Below are positions 16,035 through 24,702 of a stretch of 64,000 nucleotides of DNA, piece after piece. The position numbers were made by a program, and so were the translations under genes. The notes beneath the pieces are model-generated. The model was not told the DNA's origin and ran no database searches. It worked only from the letters and a program-made list of their open reading frames with translations. Position 1 is the first letter of the stretch, and the number at the start of each line of letters is the position of its first letter. Source of the stretch: Alphaproteobacteria bacterium (GTDB lineage: Bacteria; Pseudomonadota; Alphaproteobacteria; Rhodobacterales; Rhodobacteraceae); assembly GCA_009908505.1 (NCBI GenBank), contig JAAAPD010000024.1:1-64000 (forward strand), read 5' to 3'.

Positions 16035-16763
16035 ATGCTTGAACTTGATTGCATGACCTGGAACGTCCACCGTTGTCGGGGCAACGACAAGCGGTTTGAT
16101 CCCGACAGGACGGCGCGGGTTTTGCTCGATATGTTACGTGACAGAGCGCCTGACATTCTGGTGCTGACAGAGGCCGAGGGCGAGCAGCCGCCGTTCGAGG
16201 AACTGTTGGACCTGGACCGCATCACAGCAGCGTCCGGTCTGGCGAACGCGCATGTTGATGCCTCGCTGCGGTGGGGGGTGGCTAGCCACGGCTTTCTTGG
16301 CACCATCGTTCTTCACGCTCCAGGCATCGAGGTCCTTGAGGGACATCTGCTGGACCTGCCGGGCATTTATCCGCGCGGGGCAACCATTCTGACCTGCCGA
16401 GCCGGCGGCCGGGTTTTCCGCATCATTGCGACCCATCTGTCGCTCGGGCAGCCTTTGCGAGTGGCGCAGATGCGTGCCGTGGGGCAATACCTTGCGCGGC
16501 ATCGGGACATGCCAGTCCTGCTGATCGGTGATTTGAACGAATGGCGGCCCTGGGGTGGGCTCGCCTTTTCGGAACGCGTGGCGCATCAAGCGTTCAATGG
16601 GCCAGCACGCCGCAGTTTCCCGGCCGGTTTTCCAATGCTGCCGTTGGATCGGATCATGGCGACGGCACCATTTCAGGTAAGAAACGCCCGTTTTCTGACC
16701 TCATCCGATCTGAGGAAGACGTCGGACCATTTGCCGTTGCGGGCGACCGTGACGCTGGACTAG
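16035..16763 (+). CDS. Endonuclease/exonuclease/phosphatase (EEP) family hydrolase
   Basis: 242 residues from the ATG at 16035; alternative TTG/GTG starts at 16020 and 16023 add a few residues. EEP signatures are all visible: CMTWNVHRCRG at the start, LVLTEAEGE (metal-binding Glu), ATHLSLG, LIGDLNEWRPWGG and the C-terminal SDHLPL. EEP enzymes cleave phosphodiesters in DNA, RNA or lipids; this subgroup lacks a signal peptide. It converges on opgG, sharing 4 bases at the stops. A second EEP gene is at 54440-55132, with a similar small-protein layout. Substrate is unknown; neighbours hint at a lipid or glucan phosphodiester (inference). Confidence 0.82.
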   Translation: MLELDCMTWNVHRCRGNDKRFDPDRTARVLLDMLRDRAPDILVLTEAEGEQPPFEELLDLDRITAASGLANAHVDASLRWGVASHGFLGTIVLHAPGIEVLEGHLLDLPGIYPRGATILTCRAGGRVFRIIATHLSLGQPLRVAQMRAVGQYLARHRDMPVLLIGDLNEWRPWGGLAFSERVAHQAFNGPARRSFPAGFPMLPLDRIMATAPFQVRNARFLTSSDLRKTSDHLPLRATVTLD

Positions 16764-18274
16764 GGGCCGCCGTCTCGCGACGGGGTCCAGCGATGCAGCC
16801 AGACGTCGGACCAACGGGTTCCGTCATCGTTGCGAAGCACGAGGCGGAGTTCGGCGGCCTCGGCTTCACCAGGTTCGAAGCGAAAACCCACGCGAAGATG
16901 ACCGCGTTCCGCGATTTTGTAGGCGGAGACACCGATCACGGCTCCAGCAGAGGCTTCGACAACCGGCCTGAGTTCCTGAAGGTCGGTGCCTTCGAAATCG
17001 ACGACATACTGAATACGGCCGGGCTGGTCATGGACGCGTCCGGAACGGCTTTGCACGACGTGAATACGGGGCGAACGGTCTGCAAGCGGATCGGCGCCCA
17101 TCGCGATCTTGTAGTTGAAGCGGTAGGTCCCACCAGCTTCGAGCGGCGCCTCCGGGCGCCAGAATGCGACGATATTGTCAAGGAACTCATCCTCGGTCGG
17201 AATTTCGACGAGCATGACGCTGCCCCGTCCCCAATCGCCCCGTGGCTCGACCCAGGCGGATGGACGGCGATGGTAGGCTGCTTCGGCATCCTCGAAGTCG
17301 GCGAAACTGCGGGCGGATTGGATGAGGCCATAACCGCGCGGGCCCGCATCGGCGAAGGCGGATGTCTGAATCGTCGCCGGGTTCGTCAACGGCCGCCAAA
17401 GCATTTCGCCCGCGCCGTTTTCGATCTGGAGGGCGTTGCTGTCGTGAACGCGGGGACGGAAATCGTCCGAGACCGCGGCGCGAAGCGGCCCTTTGAGGTA
17501 CATGGACGTAAGTGGTGCCACGCCGACATTGTCGATCGTCACACGGGGAAAAAGCACAAGGTCGACGCCGACGGCTGTCGGTTCTCCGGGCGTGATCATC
17601 AGCATGGCGGCCCCTGTGACAGAGGGGCTTTCGATAAGGGCATCCAGACGCGCGGTTCCGTTTTCGGCTTCGTGAAGGCGTAGGCGCGTGAAGACCGGAA
17701 ATTCTTCGGGGGCAGGGCCACCGGTTCCGATGGCAAGGGCCCGGGCGGAAAGACCGTAGAATGTCTCGCGCGATACCGCGCGGAAATAGCTTGCGCCCTG
17801 GGTCACAAAGAACTCGTCAGCGACATTGGCCTGCCGGTAAGGCGCACGAAAGCGCGCGCCGGAGAAACCCAAATCGTCGCGGGCGGATGCACTCATCTGG
17901 GCGGTGGTATCAAAGTACCTCTCATCATATGTGAACAGGGCCGGGTCAAAGGCGATGGGTTCAAAGCCATCACCGCGTTCCACTTCGACGGCCACCCTGT
18001 CCTGGAAGTAGAAACCGGGCGGAAGCAAGTCCGCGGAAAAGCCCTCACCCAAAGGGATGCCGGCTGCGCCGCCCTCGGCGGGGCGGATGCCGCGAAAGCT
18101 GTCATATGTCAGATCGTCAAAGGGCGCGGCAAGCTGCATGGCCGGGTCGCGATGGGGCTGTTGCGAAAGCCGCTTTGCCAGCACTTCGAAGCTTTCGGCG
18201 GAGGCTTGCGCCCGACCGATGCGAGGGGCCGCCATGGCCAGCGCGGCAGAGAGGAACGTGCGGCGGTGCATCAT
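16760..18274 (-). CDS. opgG: Periplasmic glucan biosynthesis protein OpgG/MdoG
   Basis: 504 residues with a twin-arginine-like signal (HRRTFLSAALAMAAP). The mature chain shows OpgG motifs: FEVLAKRLSQQPHRDP, LTYDSFRGIRP, FYFQDRVAVEV, and the central EEFPVFTRLRL and SMYLKGPL. OpgG acts in the periplasm on linear beta-glucan made by OpgH, shaping or branching osmoregulated periplasmic glucans. The length is normal for the family. It overlaps the end of opgH by ATGA, so the order is opgH-opgG, reverse of the E. coli operon. Confidence 0.9.
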   Translation of the reverse strand: MMHRRTFLSAALAMAAPRIGRAQASAESFEVLAKRLSQQPHRDPAMQLAAPFDDLTYDSFRGIRPAEGGAAGIPLGEGFSADLLPPGFYFQDRVAVEVERGDGFEPIAFDPALFTYDERYFDTTAQMSASARDDLGFSGARFRAPYRQANVADEFFVTQGASYFRAVSRETFYGLSARALAIGTGGPAPEEFPVFTRLRLHEAENGTARLDALIESPSVTGAAMLMITPGEPTAVGVDLVLFPRVTIDNVGVAPLTSMYLKGPLRAAVSDDFRPRVHDSNALQIENGAGEMLWRPLTNPATIQTSAFADAGPRGYGLIQSARSFADFEDAEAAYHRRPSAWVEPRGDWGRGSVMLVEIPTEDEFLDNIVAFWRPEAPLEAGGTYRFNYKIAMGADPLADRSPRIHVVQSRSGRVHDQPGRIQYVVDFEGTDLQELRPVVEASAGAVIGVSAYKIAERGHLRVGFRFEPGEAEAAELRLVLRNDDGTRWSDVWLHRWTPSRDGGP

Positions 18275-19863
18275 GATGGCACCCGCGCGTCAAGCCACGG
18301 CACCAGCCAGGGCCCGGCAAGGAGCGGTCCCGCGATCAGGGTGAGCCAGAGAGCCTGCCATGCCGTGTCGCCGCCGATGACGGCGGCGATGACAAGCGCG
18401 AGACCCGCGATTGCTTCCACACTGCCTTTGGGCATGTCGGGCAGGCGCCGCGAGGTCGGGCCTTTCCACCCGCAATCCTGTCCGAGAAGTACAGCGAGAA
18501 CGGACAGTGTTTGGCGCACCATGACGATCGGCGACAAAAGGGTGCTGAGCGATAGTTCCGCCAATGTGGCGCGCAGGAATGTCTTGCGCCGCGATGGCCG
18601 TTCAGTGCGCCGGAAAAACCACAGAAGTGCCGCAAGCTTCGGCACGAGGAGGAGGGCGAGCGCCCCTGACAGCACAGGCACCGCGCCCGGGGCCATACCC
18701 GCCAGCACGAACAGAAGGATCAGAAGAAGCCAGATCGGCGATGACAGGTAGCTTTGCACGCCAGAGGCGAGGTGGATTCGGCTGGCTTTGTGCAAGGGGC
18801 TTCCAAAGAGCGGGCGCAGGTGCTGAAGGTTGCCTTGGCACCACCGGCGATCGCGACGATGAAAGGTGTCCAGATCTTCGGGGCAATCTTCGGAACTGCC
18901 ACGCGTGTCCGGCGCAATCTCCACCCGCCAGCCATTGCTGACAAGCCAGGCGGCCTCGACAAAGTCGTGGCTCAGAAACTCACCACCGAAGGGAGCAGGA
19001 CCACGCAGGCGGGGAAGGCGCATCACGGTGCGGAACGCCTCGACCCGAATGAGGGCGTTGTGACCCCAGTAATTGCCTGCGCGCCCCGACCACGCCCGCA
19101 GCCCGCGAATGAAGACCGGACCTGTCAGGCGCGCCGAAAGGCGCTGCAGCCGCGCGAAGCGTGTCGGCTCGGGCCGAAACGTGATACCGCTTTGAAGAAG
19201 GGCAAGCCCTGGCGTGCGCTCCATCCGAAAGCGCAAGGCGGCCAGGCGCGAGACGGTCATGGCACTGTCGGAGTCCATGACAAGCATTGAGGCATAAGCG
19301 GTCCCTTCGGCATCGATCCAGTCGGCGATATTGCCGGGTTTCCGGCCGGTGTTCTTTCGGCGGCGGCGGTAATGCAGCGCGCCGGATTTGCAAAGGTCCG
19401 ATATGGCGCGCTCTTCCCGTTCTGCCTTGCTGTCAGGTGTGTCGGAAAGAAGCCAGATGTCGGTGCTGCCACTCTGACCGGCGCGGATCAGGCCGCGATG
19501 CAATTCCGCGATTCGGCTCGCGACGCCTGCAGGATCCTCGCCGCAGATTAGGAACACGACCGCCGTGCGCTCTGTTGGCCTCCATCCTGCGGGCGGAACA
19601 TCCAGTGGCCGGTCGTCTTCAGCGACAGCGATCAGCGCCGTCGCAGCGGCAGAAGCCACCCACACCGCGTTGAGAGCGAAAAGCGCGACAAGAAGGACGT
19701 CCAGTGCTTCGAGCGGGGCAAGAACCGCGCAAAGTCCGATGATCAAGGGCGCGGACATCAGCAGTGTCAGCACCACGAACCGAGGGAAAGCGGCGCCACT
19801 TTTAACACGGTGCGAGTCATAGGGCGCAGTTGCCGATGGCGTCAAAGATGTCACTTTGCTCAT
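18271..19863 (-). CDS. opgH: Glucan beta-glucosyltransferase OpgH/MdoH
   Basis: 530 residues, inner-membrane family 2 glycosyltransferase that polymerises the glucan backbone from UDP-glucose. Two N-terminal helices are followed by a GT-A domain with DxD (MDSDSAM), an acidic FLSHDFVEAA and the HRRDRRWCQGN motif (the QxxRW-equivalent of processive synthases), then about five C-terminal helices. It is shorter than E. coli OpgH (about 850) and near the short alphaproteobacterial forms. The start at 19863 overlaps the cytochrome b561 stop by ATGA; the upstream extension is rejected as non-coding. Confidence 0.88.
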   Translation of the reverse strand: MSKVTSLTPSATAPYDSHRVKSGAAFPRFVVLTLLMSAPLIIGLCAVLAPLEALDVLLVALFALNAVWVASAAATALIAVAEDDRPLDVPPAGWRPTERTAVVFLICGEDPAGVASRIAELHRGLIRAGQSGSTDIWLLSDTPDSKAEREERAISDLCKSGALHYRRRRKNTGRKPGNIADWIDAEGTAYASMLVMDSDSAMTVSRLAALRFRMERTPGLALLQSGITFRPEPTRFARLQRLSARLTGPVFIRGLRAWSGRAGNYWGHNALIRVEAFRTVMRLPRLRGPAPFGGEFLSHDFVEAAWLVSNGWRVEIAPDTRGSSEDCPEDLDTFHRRDRRWCQGNLQHLRPLFGSPLHKASRIHLASGVQSYLSSPIWLLLILLFVLAGMAPGAVPVLSGALALLLVPKLAALLWFFRRTERPSRRKTFLRATLAELSLSTLLSPIVMVRQTLSVLAVLLGQDCGWKGPTSRRLPDMPKGSVEAIAGLALVIAAVIGGDTAWQALWLTLIAGPLLAGPWLVPWLDARVPS

Positions 19864-20426
19864 TGCGGTCGCTTCAATGGCCACATGCGGCTGAACACGC
19901 CATCCTTCCTGATCAGGCCGTGTTGAAGCGCCGCGCCGACGTGAAGCAATATGAACGCTATAAGCACAAAGCGGGCGGTGGAATGGACCCATTGGGCGGT
20001 TTCGGCAAGCGCGTCAGAGCGAGGTACGAGGAAGGGCATCCCGATGGCATTCAGCGTTTCGATGGGAAATCCGCCTGCCACGACGCGGACATAGCCCGAA
20101 ACGGCCATCACGATCAGCAGGATGTAAAGCATGACATGGCTTACCGCTGCGGCGCTGCGCTGCCATCGGGGCAGTGAGGCGGGAAGCGGCGCGGCCGTCG
20201 TTGTGGCGCGGACCACCAGGCGCGCCGCGACGAGGAGCAGAATCAGGATTCCGATGTTCTTGTGATAGATATAAAGCGCGTTCTGCAATTCCCTCGAGAG
20301 ACCGTCGGTCGTCATGACTGCGCCCACGGGAATGGTCGAAATCACGACCAGCGCGGTCAGCCAATGAAGCCACCGCGATGTTGTAGTGTAGCCTTGGTTG
20401 GGGGGCACTGCGCCAGCCATGTGCAT
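19860..20426 (-). CDS. Cytochrome b561 family protein
   Basis: 188 residues with four membrane helices and conserved histidines at H21 (SRWLHWLTA), H55 (YIYHKNIG), H97 (SHVMLY), H148 and H162 (LLHVGAALQH). The pattern fits the bacterial b561 domain that binds two b hemes and passes electrons between quinol and a periplasmic or membrane acceptor. The start at 20426 has GGCGGAG upstream; an in-frame ATG two codons later is possible. It is the first gene of the b561-opgH-opgG unit; why an electron-transfer protein leads a glucan operon is unclear. Confidence 0.88.
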   Translation of the reverse strand: MHMAGAVPPNQGYTTTSRWLHWLTALVVISTIPVGAVMTTDGLSRELQNALYIYHKNIGILILLLVAARLVVRATTTAAPLPASLPRWQRSAAAVSHVMLYILLIVMAVSGYVRVVAGGFPIETLNAIGMPFLVPRSDALAETAQWVHSTARFVLIAFILLHVGAALQHGLIRKDGVFSRMWPLKRPQ

Positions 20427-20483
20427 GTCTCCGCCAGAATTCTTTAATAAACTAGGACGCGGCGGTGCTGCATCAAATGCTTT

Positions 20484-20495
20484 GCTTGACCAAGC
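20484..20495. promoter_or_regulatory. Palindrome in the b561/CDP-alcohol-transferase divergent region
   Basis: GCTTG-AC-CAAGC is a perfect 5-bp inverted repeat with a 2-base centre, midway between the divergent starts at 20426 and 20521. It could be an operator shared by the two units, but such a short palindrome can arise by chance. Confidence 0.25.
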
Positions 20496-20520
20496 GGGTC
20501 GATCGCTTAGTTCTCTGACG

Positions 20521-21279
20521 ATGAAGCAGATTTTTGTGCAGATGTCGTCCAGATTGACCCGATACGGGGCAGGCACGACCATCACCCGATTGCGGGTGGA
20601 GTTTCTGCTCGCCGCCCTGAGCGGACTGGTCATCGTCTTTCTTTGCGGATCGCTCTTTGGCAATGCCGGTGGCGTGGCCGCCGCGTGCGGGCTTTACGTG
20701 CTAGGCGCGGCTGTCGCCGCGTTCGCGATGCATCGCTTGTATCCGCATACCGAGTTCGGTGTCTGCAACCTTATTACGATGAGCCGGCTGTCGCTGACGA
20801 TGGCACTTGTCCCGTTGCTGTTACTGTCGCGCCCTGTCGCGCCATCTGATCTGTGGATCGCTTTCGCAATCGCCGTGATCGCCCTGTCGCTTGACGGCGT
20901 CGACGGGTGGACGGCACGGCGCACCGGGCTGGCGTCACGGTTCGGTGCGAAATTCGATATGGAGGTCGACTCTGTCTTTGCACTCGTGCTGGCGTCGATT
21001 GCCTATCAGTCCGGCCAAGCCGGCCCATGGATCATTGCGCTGGGGCTGCCAAGGTATGCGTTCTGGGCTGCAGGGGTCCTTTGGCCACGATTGACGCGCC
21101 CGTTACCGGACACGCTGTTGCGCAAGTCCGCTTGCGTGCTTCAAATCGGAACACTGACCGCTTTTCTGGTGCCGATCCTGCCGGGCAACGTGCTGGCCTT
21201 TGCCGCTGCGACAGCCGCAGCCGCATTGGCCTGTTCATTCTTCACCGATATCCGCCTGTTGCTCTCCGATACGCCATGA
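20521..21279 (+). CDS. CDP-alcohol phosphatidyltransferase family protein
   Basis: 252 residues, about six membrane helices. The catalytic signature D-x2-D-G-x2-A-R-x8-G-x3-D-x3-D is complete at residues 125-150 (DGVDGWTARR, then RFGAKFDMEVDS), so it should be active. Members transfer a phosphatidyl or similar group from a CDP-linked donor to an alcohol such as glycerol-3-phosphate, serine or inositol. The start at 20521 was chosen by family length; the frame extends upstream through the promoter region. It overlaps the next gene (LtaS-like) by ATGA, suggesting a joint pathway. Confidence 0.88.
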   Translation: MKQIFVQMSSRLTRYGAGTTITRLRVEFLLAALSGLVIVFLCGSLFGNAGGVAAACGLYVLGAAVAAFAMHRLYPHTEFGVCNLITMSRLSLTMALVPLLLLSRPVAPSDLWIAFAIAVIALSLDGVDGWTARRTGLASRFGAKFDMEVDSVFALVLASIAYQSGQAGPWIIALGLPRYAFWAAGVLWPRLTRPLPDTLLRKSACVLQIGTLTAFLVPILPGNVLAFAAATAAAALACSFFTDIRLLLSDTP

Positions 21280-22931
21280 CGACCACGGTCGCCATGCGCC
21301 AGGTTGCGTCATTCGCAGGTTTGGTGATTTCTGCTGCGATCCTCTATTTCGTCCTCGCTTTGCCTAATCATCCTGCAGCGTTGGCGTGGGACATTCTTCT
21401 GGTGTTTCCGCTCGAGCTGCCGGTGATCCTCATCACCCTGGCTGTCTTGCCTGTGCAAAGCCGCCTCACATCCGTCATACGATGGTCGATCGTGGCGTTC
21501 CTCGCCCTTGTCTCCCTGTTCAAACTCGCCGATTTTTCGACATTTTCAACGTATAACAGGGGATTCAATCCGCTGGTGGACATGCACCTTGTCCCCGCTG
21601 CCTGGAACCTGGCGACGGGCAGTGTTGGCGTGGTCTTGGCCGCTTTGGCCGTTGTAGCGATTGTCGTACTGTTCGCGGGATTGGTCTGGGCCATGTGGTG
21701 GGCGACGGGGCGGTTCACCCGATTGGAGCCGCCTGTGATCTTGCGGCAGGTCGGAGCGATTGCCGTCGTTCCCTGCGCGGTCCTTGCCGCAGCAGAGATC
21801 GGGAACGCGATGCGTGCCTGGGTCCTGCCGTTTGACGTGCCGGGCGCTGCGTTCACGACGCGGGTCGCGGTCGAACGGGTGGATATGCTGTCGGAAACCG
21901 TCGTGCGACTGCGCAATTTTCGCGCCGCAGCCCAGGATGATCCTTTTGCAGACGCGGCGCCACTCCTGGACCGTATCGGTGCCCGCGACGTCTTTTTGAC
22001 CTATGTCGAGAGCTATGGCGGTGCCAGCCTGACGAACCCGCGCTATGCCCCAACCCATCTGGCGACGCTTGAGCGGATCGAGGCGGACCTCGGACGGCGC
22101 GGGCTGGCGATGCGGTCAGGATGGTTGGAGGCGCCAATCATCGGAGGCCAAAGCTGGCTGAGCCACGCGACACTGGCCAAGGGGCTTTGGATCCCGGACC
22201 ACCGGACATATGGCGCGGCCTTGGTAAGCGGGCGAAAATCGCTCTTCCACCTCGCACAAGAAAACGGCTTCGAAACCGTCGCGGTCATGCCGGCGATCAC
22301 CTTGGACTGGCCCGAGTCCGAGTTCATGGGGTTCGATCGCGTGTTCGCGGCGAAAGACCTCGGCTATCGCGGGCTGCCGTTCAACTGGGTGACGATGCCG
22401 GACCAATTCACGCTGGCGGCTGTGGACCGGCTGGTGCGGACGCCGTCCGATGGCGCGGCACGCAGGCCGGTATTTGCGCAGATTGCACTGATTTCGTCGC
22501 ACGCACCGTGGACACCGGTGCCGGACCTCGTCGCTTGGCAAGACATCGGGGATGGGGCCATCTTCAACGCGGTGGCGCAGTCGGGCGACCCGCCGGAAGT
22601 GGTCTGGCGCGACCGGGATCGGGTGCGCGATCAATTCCGGCAGGCTGTGGACTACAGCTTGCGAACCGTTGGCGACTACGCCGCGCGATTGGCCGATGAT
22701 CCGCCCCTGATGATCGTCCTCGGTGATCATCCGCCTGCGTTTTTTGTCAGCGAAGACGAGGCGATGACGGTCCCGATTCATGTCATCGGACCGCCAGATC
22801 TGGTGGACCGTTTTGCCGGTTGGGCCTGGCGCGAAGGCATGGTGCCGGACGCCGCAACACCGCCCATGCGCATGGACCGCTTCCGCAACCGGTTTCTATC
22901 CACTTTCAGCAGAGCGCCTGTCAGCCCTTGA
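21276..22931 (+). CDS. LtaS/OpgB-like membrane phosphotransferase (alkaline phosphatase superfamily)
   Basis: 551 residues. The N-terminal ~190 residues hold four to five membrane helices; the rest is a periplasmic sulfatase-fold domain with motifs DVFLTYVESYGGAS (metal Glu), APIIGGQSWLSHAT (nucleophile region), ISSHAPWTP and LGDHPP (D484/H485). The layout equals that of lipoteichoic acid synthase and OpgB, which move phosphoglycerol from phosphatidylglycerol onto polymers or glucans. Beside opgGH an OpgB-like role, decorating the glucan with a phospho-alcohol, is attractive but inferred; the nucleophilic Thr/Ser is not certain. The stop overlaps the convergent ABC permease by 11 bases. Confidence 0.8.
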   Translation: MTTTVAMRQVASFAGLVISAAILYFVLALPNHPAALAWDILLVFPLELPVILITLAVLPVQSRLTSVIRWSIVAFLALVSLFKLADFSTFSTYNRGFNPLVDMHLVPAAWNLATGSVGVVLAALAVVAIVVLFAGLVWAMWWATGRFTRLEPPVILRQVGAIAVVPCAVLAAAEIGNAMRAWVLPFDVPGAAFTTRVAVERVDMLSETVVRLRNFRAAAQDDPFADAAPLLDRIGARDVFLTYVESYGGASLTNPRYAPTHLATLERIEADLGRRGLAMRSGWLEAPIIGGQSWLSHATLAKGLWIPDHRTYGAALVSGRKSLFHLAQENGFETVAVMPAITLDWPESEFMGFDRVFAAKDLGYRGLPFNWVTMPDQFTLAAVDRLVRTPSDGAARRPVFAQIALISSHAPWTPVPDLVAWQDIGDGAIFNAVAQSGDPPEVVWRDRDRVRDQFRQAVDYSLRTVGDYAARLADDPPLMIVLGDHPPAFFVSEDEAMTVPIHVIGPPDLVDRFAGWAWREGMVPDAATPPMRMDRFRNRFLSTFSRAPVSP

Positions 22932-23763
22932 CCGCACCGGCCATGATCGCACTGACGATCAAACGCTGTAGCGCCAGGAAAGCCGCGATCGCCGGGAGAA
23001 CGGTGATAACACAGGCCGCCGCGAGTAGTTGCGTGGTAGAGGCGCTTGTCGAACCCGCGAAGTTGAAAATCGCGACCGAGATTGGCTGAAGCTGGTCGCG
23101 CGACAACAGGATGAACGGCACGAGGAATTGCGACCACCCCATCAGCATGTTCAGAATGAACGCCGAAGCCATACCTGGCGCGGCAAGTGGCAGGGTCACG
23201 AAGAACAATGTGCCGGCGGGTGAGCAGCCGTCAACGGCGGCGGCCTGTTCGAGCGATTTGGGGATTGCGTCGAAGCTGGCCTTGAGCATCCAGACCGAGA
23301 GAGGCACACCAAGCGCCATGTAAACCCCCGCTGCGGCCGCGTGTGTTTCGAGCAGGCCGAGACGTTCCATGTAGCGGTAAAGAGGGATGAGAAGAACGAG
23401 AGGCGAGACCATCTGCACGGTAAGGATGCCGAGCATGAGGGCCGAAGCGCCCCTGAAGCTGCGGCGTGAAAAAACGTAGGCGGCCGGGACGGAAACGACA
23501 AGCGCGCCCATGGCGCCGAGCGCACAAAGCTTGATCCCGTTCCAAAGGTAGAGGCCGAAGGTCCGATCCGTCAGGATTTGCTCGAAATTGGCCAGCGTGG
23601 GCTGGTCCGGGATGAAGCGGGCCGCGCCCAGGAAAACCTCGGCCGGCGTGCGGATCGCGAGCGAGACGAGCCACAGCAGTGGCGCCGCGAAAAGAGCGAT
23701 GAGCACCAGTGCAATCACATAGGTCGCGAGGTCTGCAAGACGTTCTGTTCCACGCCCGGTCAT
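22921..23763 (-). CDS. Carbohydrate ABC transporter permease, MalG type
   Basis: 280 residues, six membrane helices, with the EAA loop SLEQAAAVDGCSPAGTLFFVTLPLAAPG characteristic of binding-protein-dependent permeases of the CUT1 sugar family. It is the last gene of the ATPase-SBP-permease-permease operon and starts inside the preceding permease stop (ATGA overlap). It works with the MalF-type partner as the membrane channel. Confidence 0.88.
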   Translation of the reverse strand: MTGRGTERLADLATYVIALVLIALFAAPLLWLVSLAIRTPAEVFLGAARFIPDQPTLANFEQILTDRTFGLYLWNGIKLCALGAMGALVVSVPAAYVFSRRSFRGASALMLGILTVQMVSPLVLLIPLYRYMERLGLLETHAAAAGVYMALGVPLSVWMLKASFDAIPKSLEQAAAVDGCSPAGTLFFVTLPLAAPGMASAFILNMLMGWSQFLVPFILLSRDQLQPISVAIFNFAGSTSASTTQLLAAACVITVLPAIAAFLALQRLIVSAIMAGAVKG

Positions 23764-24692
23764 TTGTCTTGGTCCGGTCGGTCGCCGAGCAGTCGAATGT
23801 AGACGACCGTCAGTAATAGGGCGATCAGGACGAGGATGAGTGCGAGTGCCGATCCGCCCGAGAGGTCGAAATTGTAGAACACCGTGTTGAAGGTGAACAA
23901 GGACAGCACCTCCGTCGCGCGACCGGGGCCGCCACCGGTGAGTGCAAGGATCACATCGAAGGTGTTCAGTGTCTGAATGGTGACGAGAACGGTCGCCACG
24001 AGGATCGCAGCGCGCATCTGCGGCAGCGTGATGAAGAGGAAGCGGGCGAAAGGCCCGGCACCGTCTATTGCGGCGGCGGCGTACAAATCCTGCGAGAGGC
24101 CTTTGCGGGCTGCGTAGAAGACGATCATGGCGAAGGCCGTGCCCTGCCAGACGTTGGCGATGGCGGCTGAAACCATGGCGTTGGAGGGATCCGAGAGCCA
24201 GCGCACAGGCGCGATCCCGAAAACGGCGAGCGTCGAGTTGAGCGCGCCAAAGGGGGCTTCGGAGAAGAGCATCTGCCAAATGAGACCATTTGCAATACCG
24301 GGAACGACCCATGCGGTCAGCACGACGGTTCGCAGGGCACTCATCCCCCAAAGCCCCCGCATTTCACCCCGAACCACCGTGAGTGCGACCAGCATACCCG
24401 TTGCGAGGATGCCGATAACACTGGCGGCCGTGAAAACGACGGTGACCCACAGGACGCCCGGCAGAGCGGGAGAGGACAGTGTTTGCTGGATGCCTTCCAA
24501 GCCATAGCTTTCGACACTGCGCAGCAATGTTGCGTCGCCGAAGGCAAGGCGAAGAACGTCGAGGATTGGCACAAGGTAGAACGCGCCCAGCATGAGAAGC
24601 GCAGGCGCGAGCCACGGCCATGCGGCCGGGCGCGCCCGCTTGGGACGTCGCGGCGCCTTTTGCGCCGCCACGGGTGTGTCGCTCATGGTCAT
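23760..24692 (-). CDS. Carbohydrate ABC transporter permease, MalF type
   Basis: 310 residues with a basic N-terminus (RRPKRARP), six membrane helices and an EAA loop (DLYAAAAIDGAGPFARFLFITLPQMR). The C-terminal TEVLSLFTFNTVFYNFDLSGGSALA segment is typical of CUT1 permeases such as UgpA and ThuF. The start could be 24692 (used) or the ATG at 24686. It lies 10 bases after the binding-protein gene. Confidence 0.88.
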   Translation of the reverse strand: MTMSDTPVAAQKAPRRPKRARPAAWPWLAPALLMLGAFYLVPILDVLRLAFGDATLLRSVESYGLEGIQQTLSSPALPGVLWVTVVFTAASVIGILATGMLVALTVVRGEMRGLWGMSALRTVVLTAWVVPGIANGLIWQMLFSEAPFGALNSTLAVFGIAPVRWLSDPSNAMVSAAIANVWQGTAFAMIVFYAARKGLSQDLYAAAAIDGAGPFARFLFITLPQMRAAILVATVLVTIQTLNTFDVILALTGGGPGRATEVLSLFTFNTVFYNFDLSGGSALALILVLIALLLTVVYIRLLGDRPDQDK

Positions 24693-24702
24693 CTGCCGAT
24701 CA

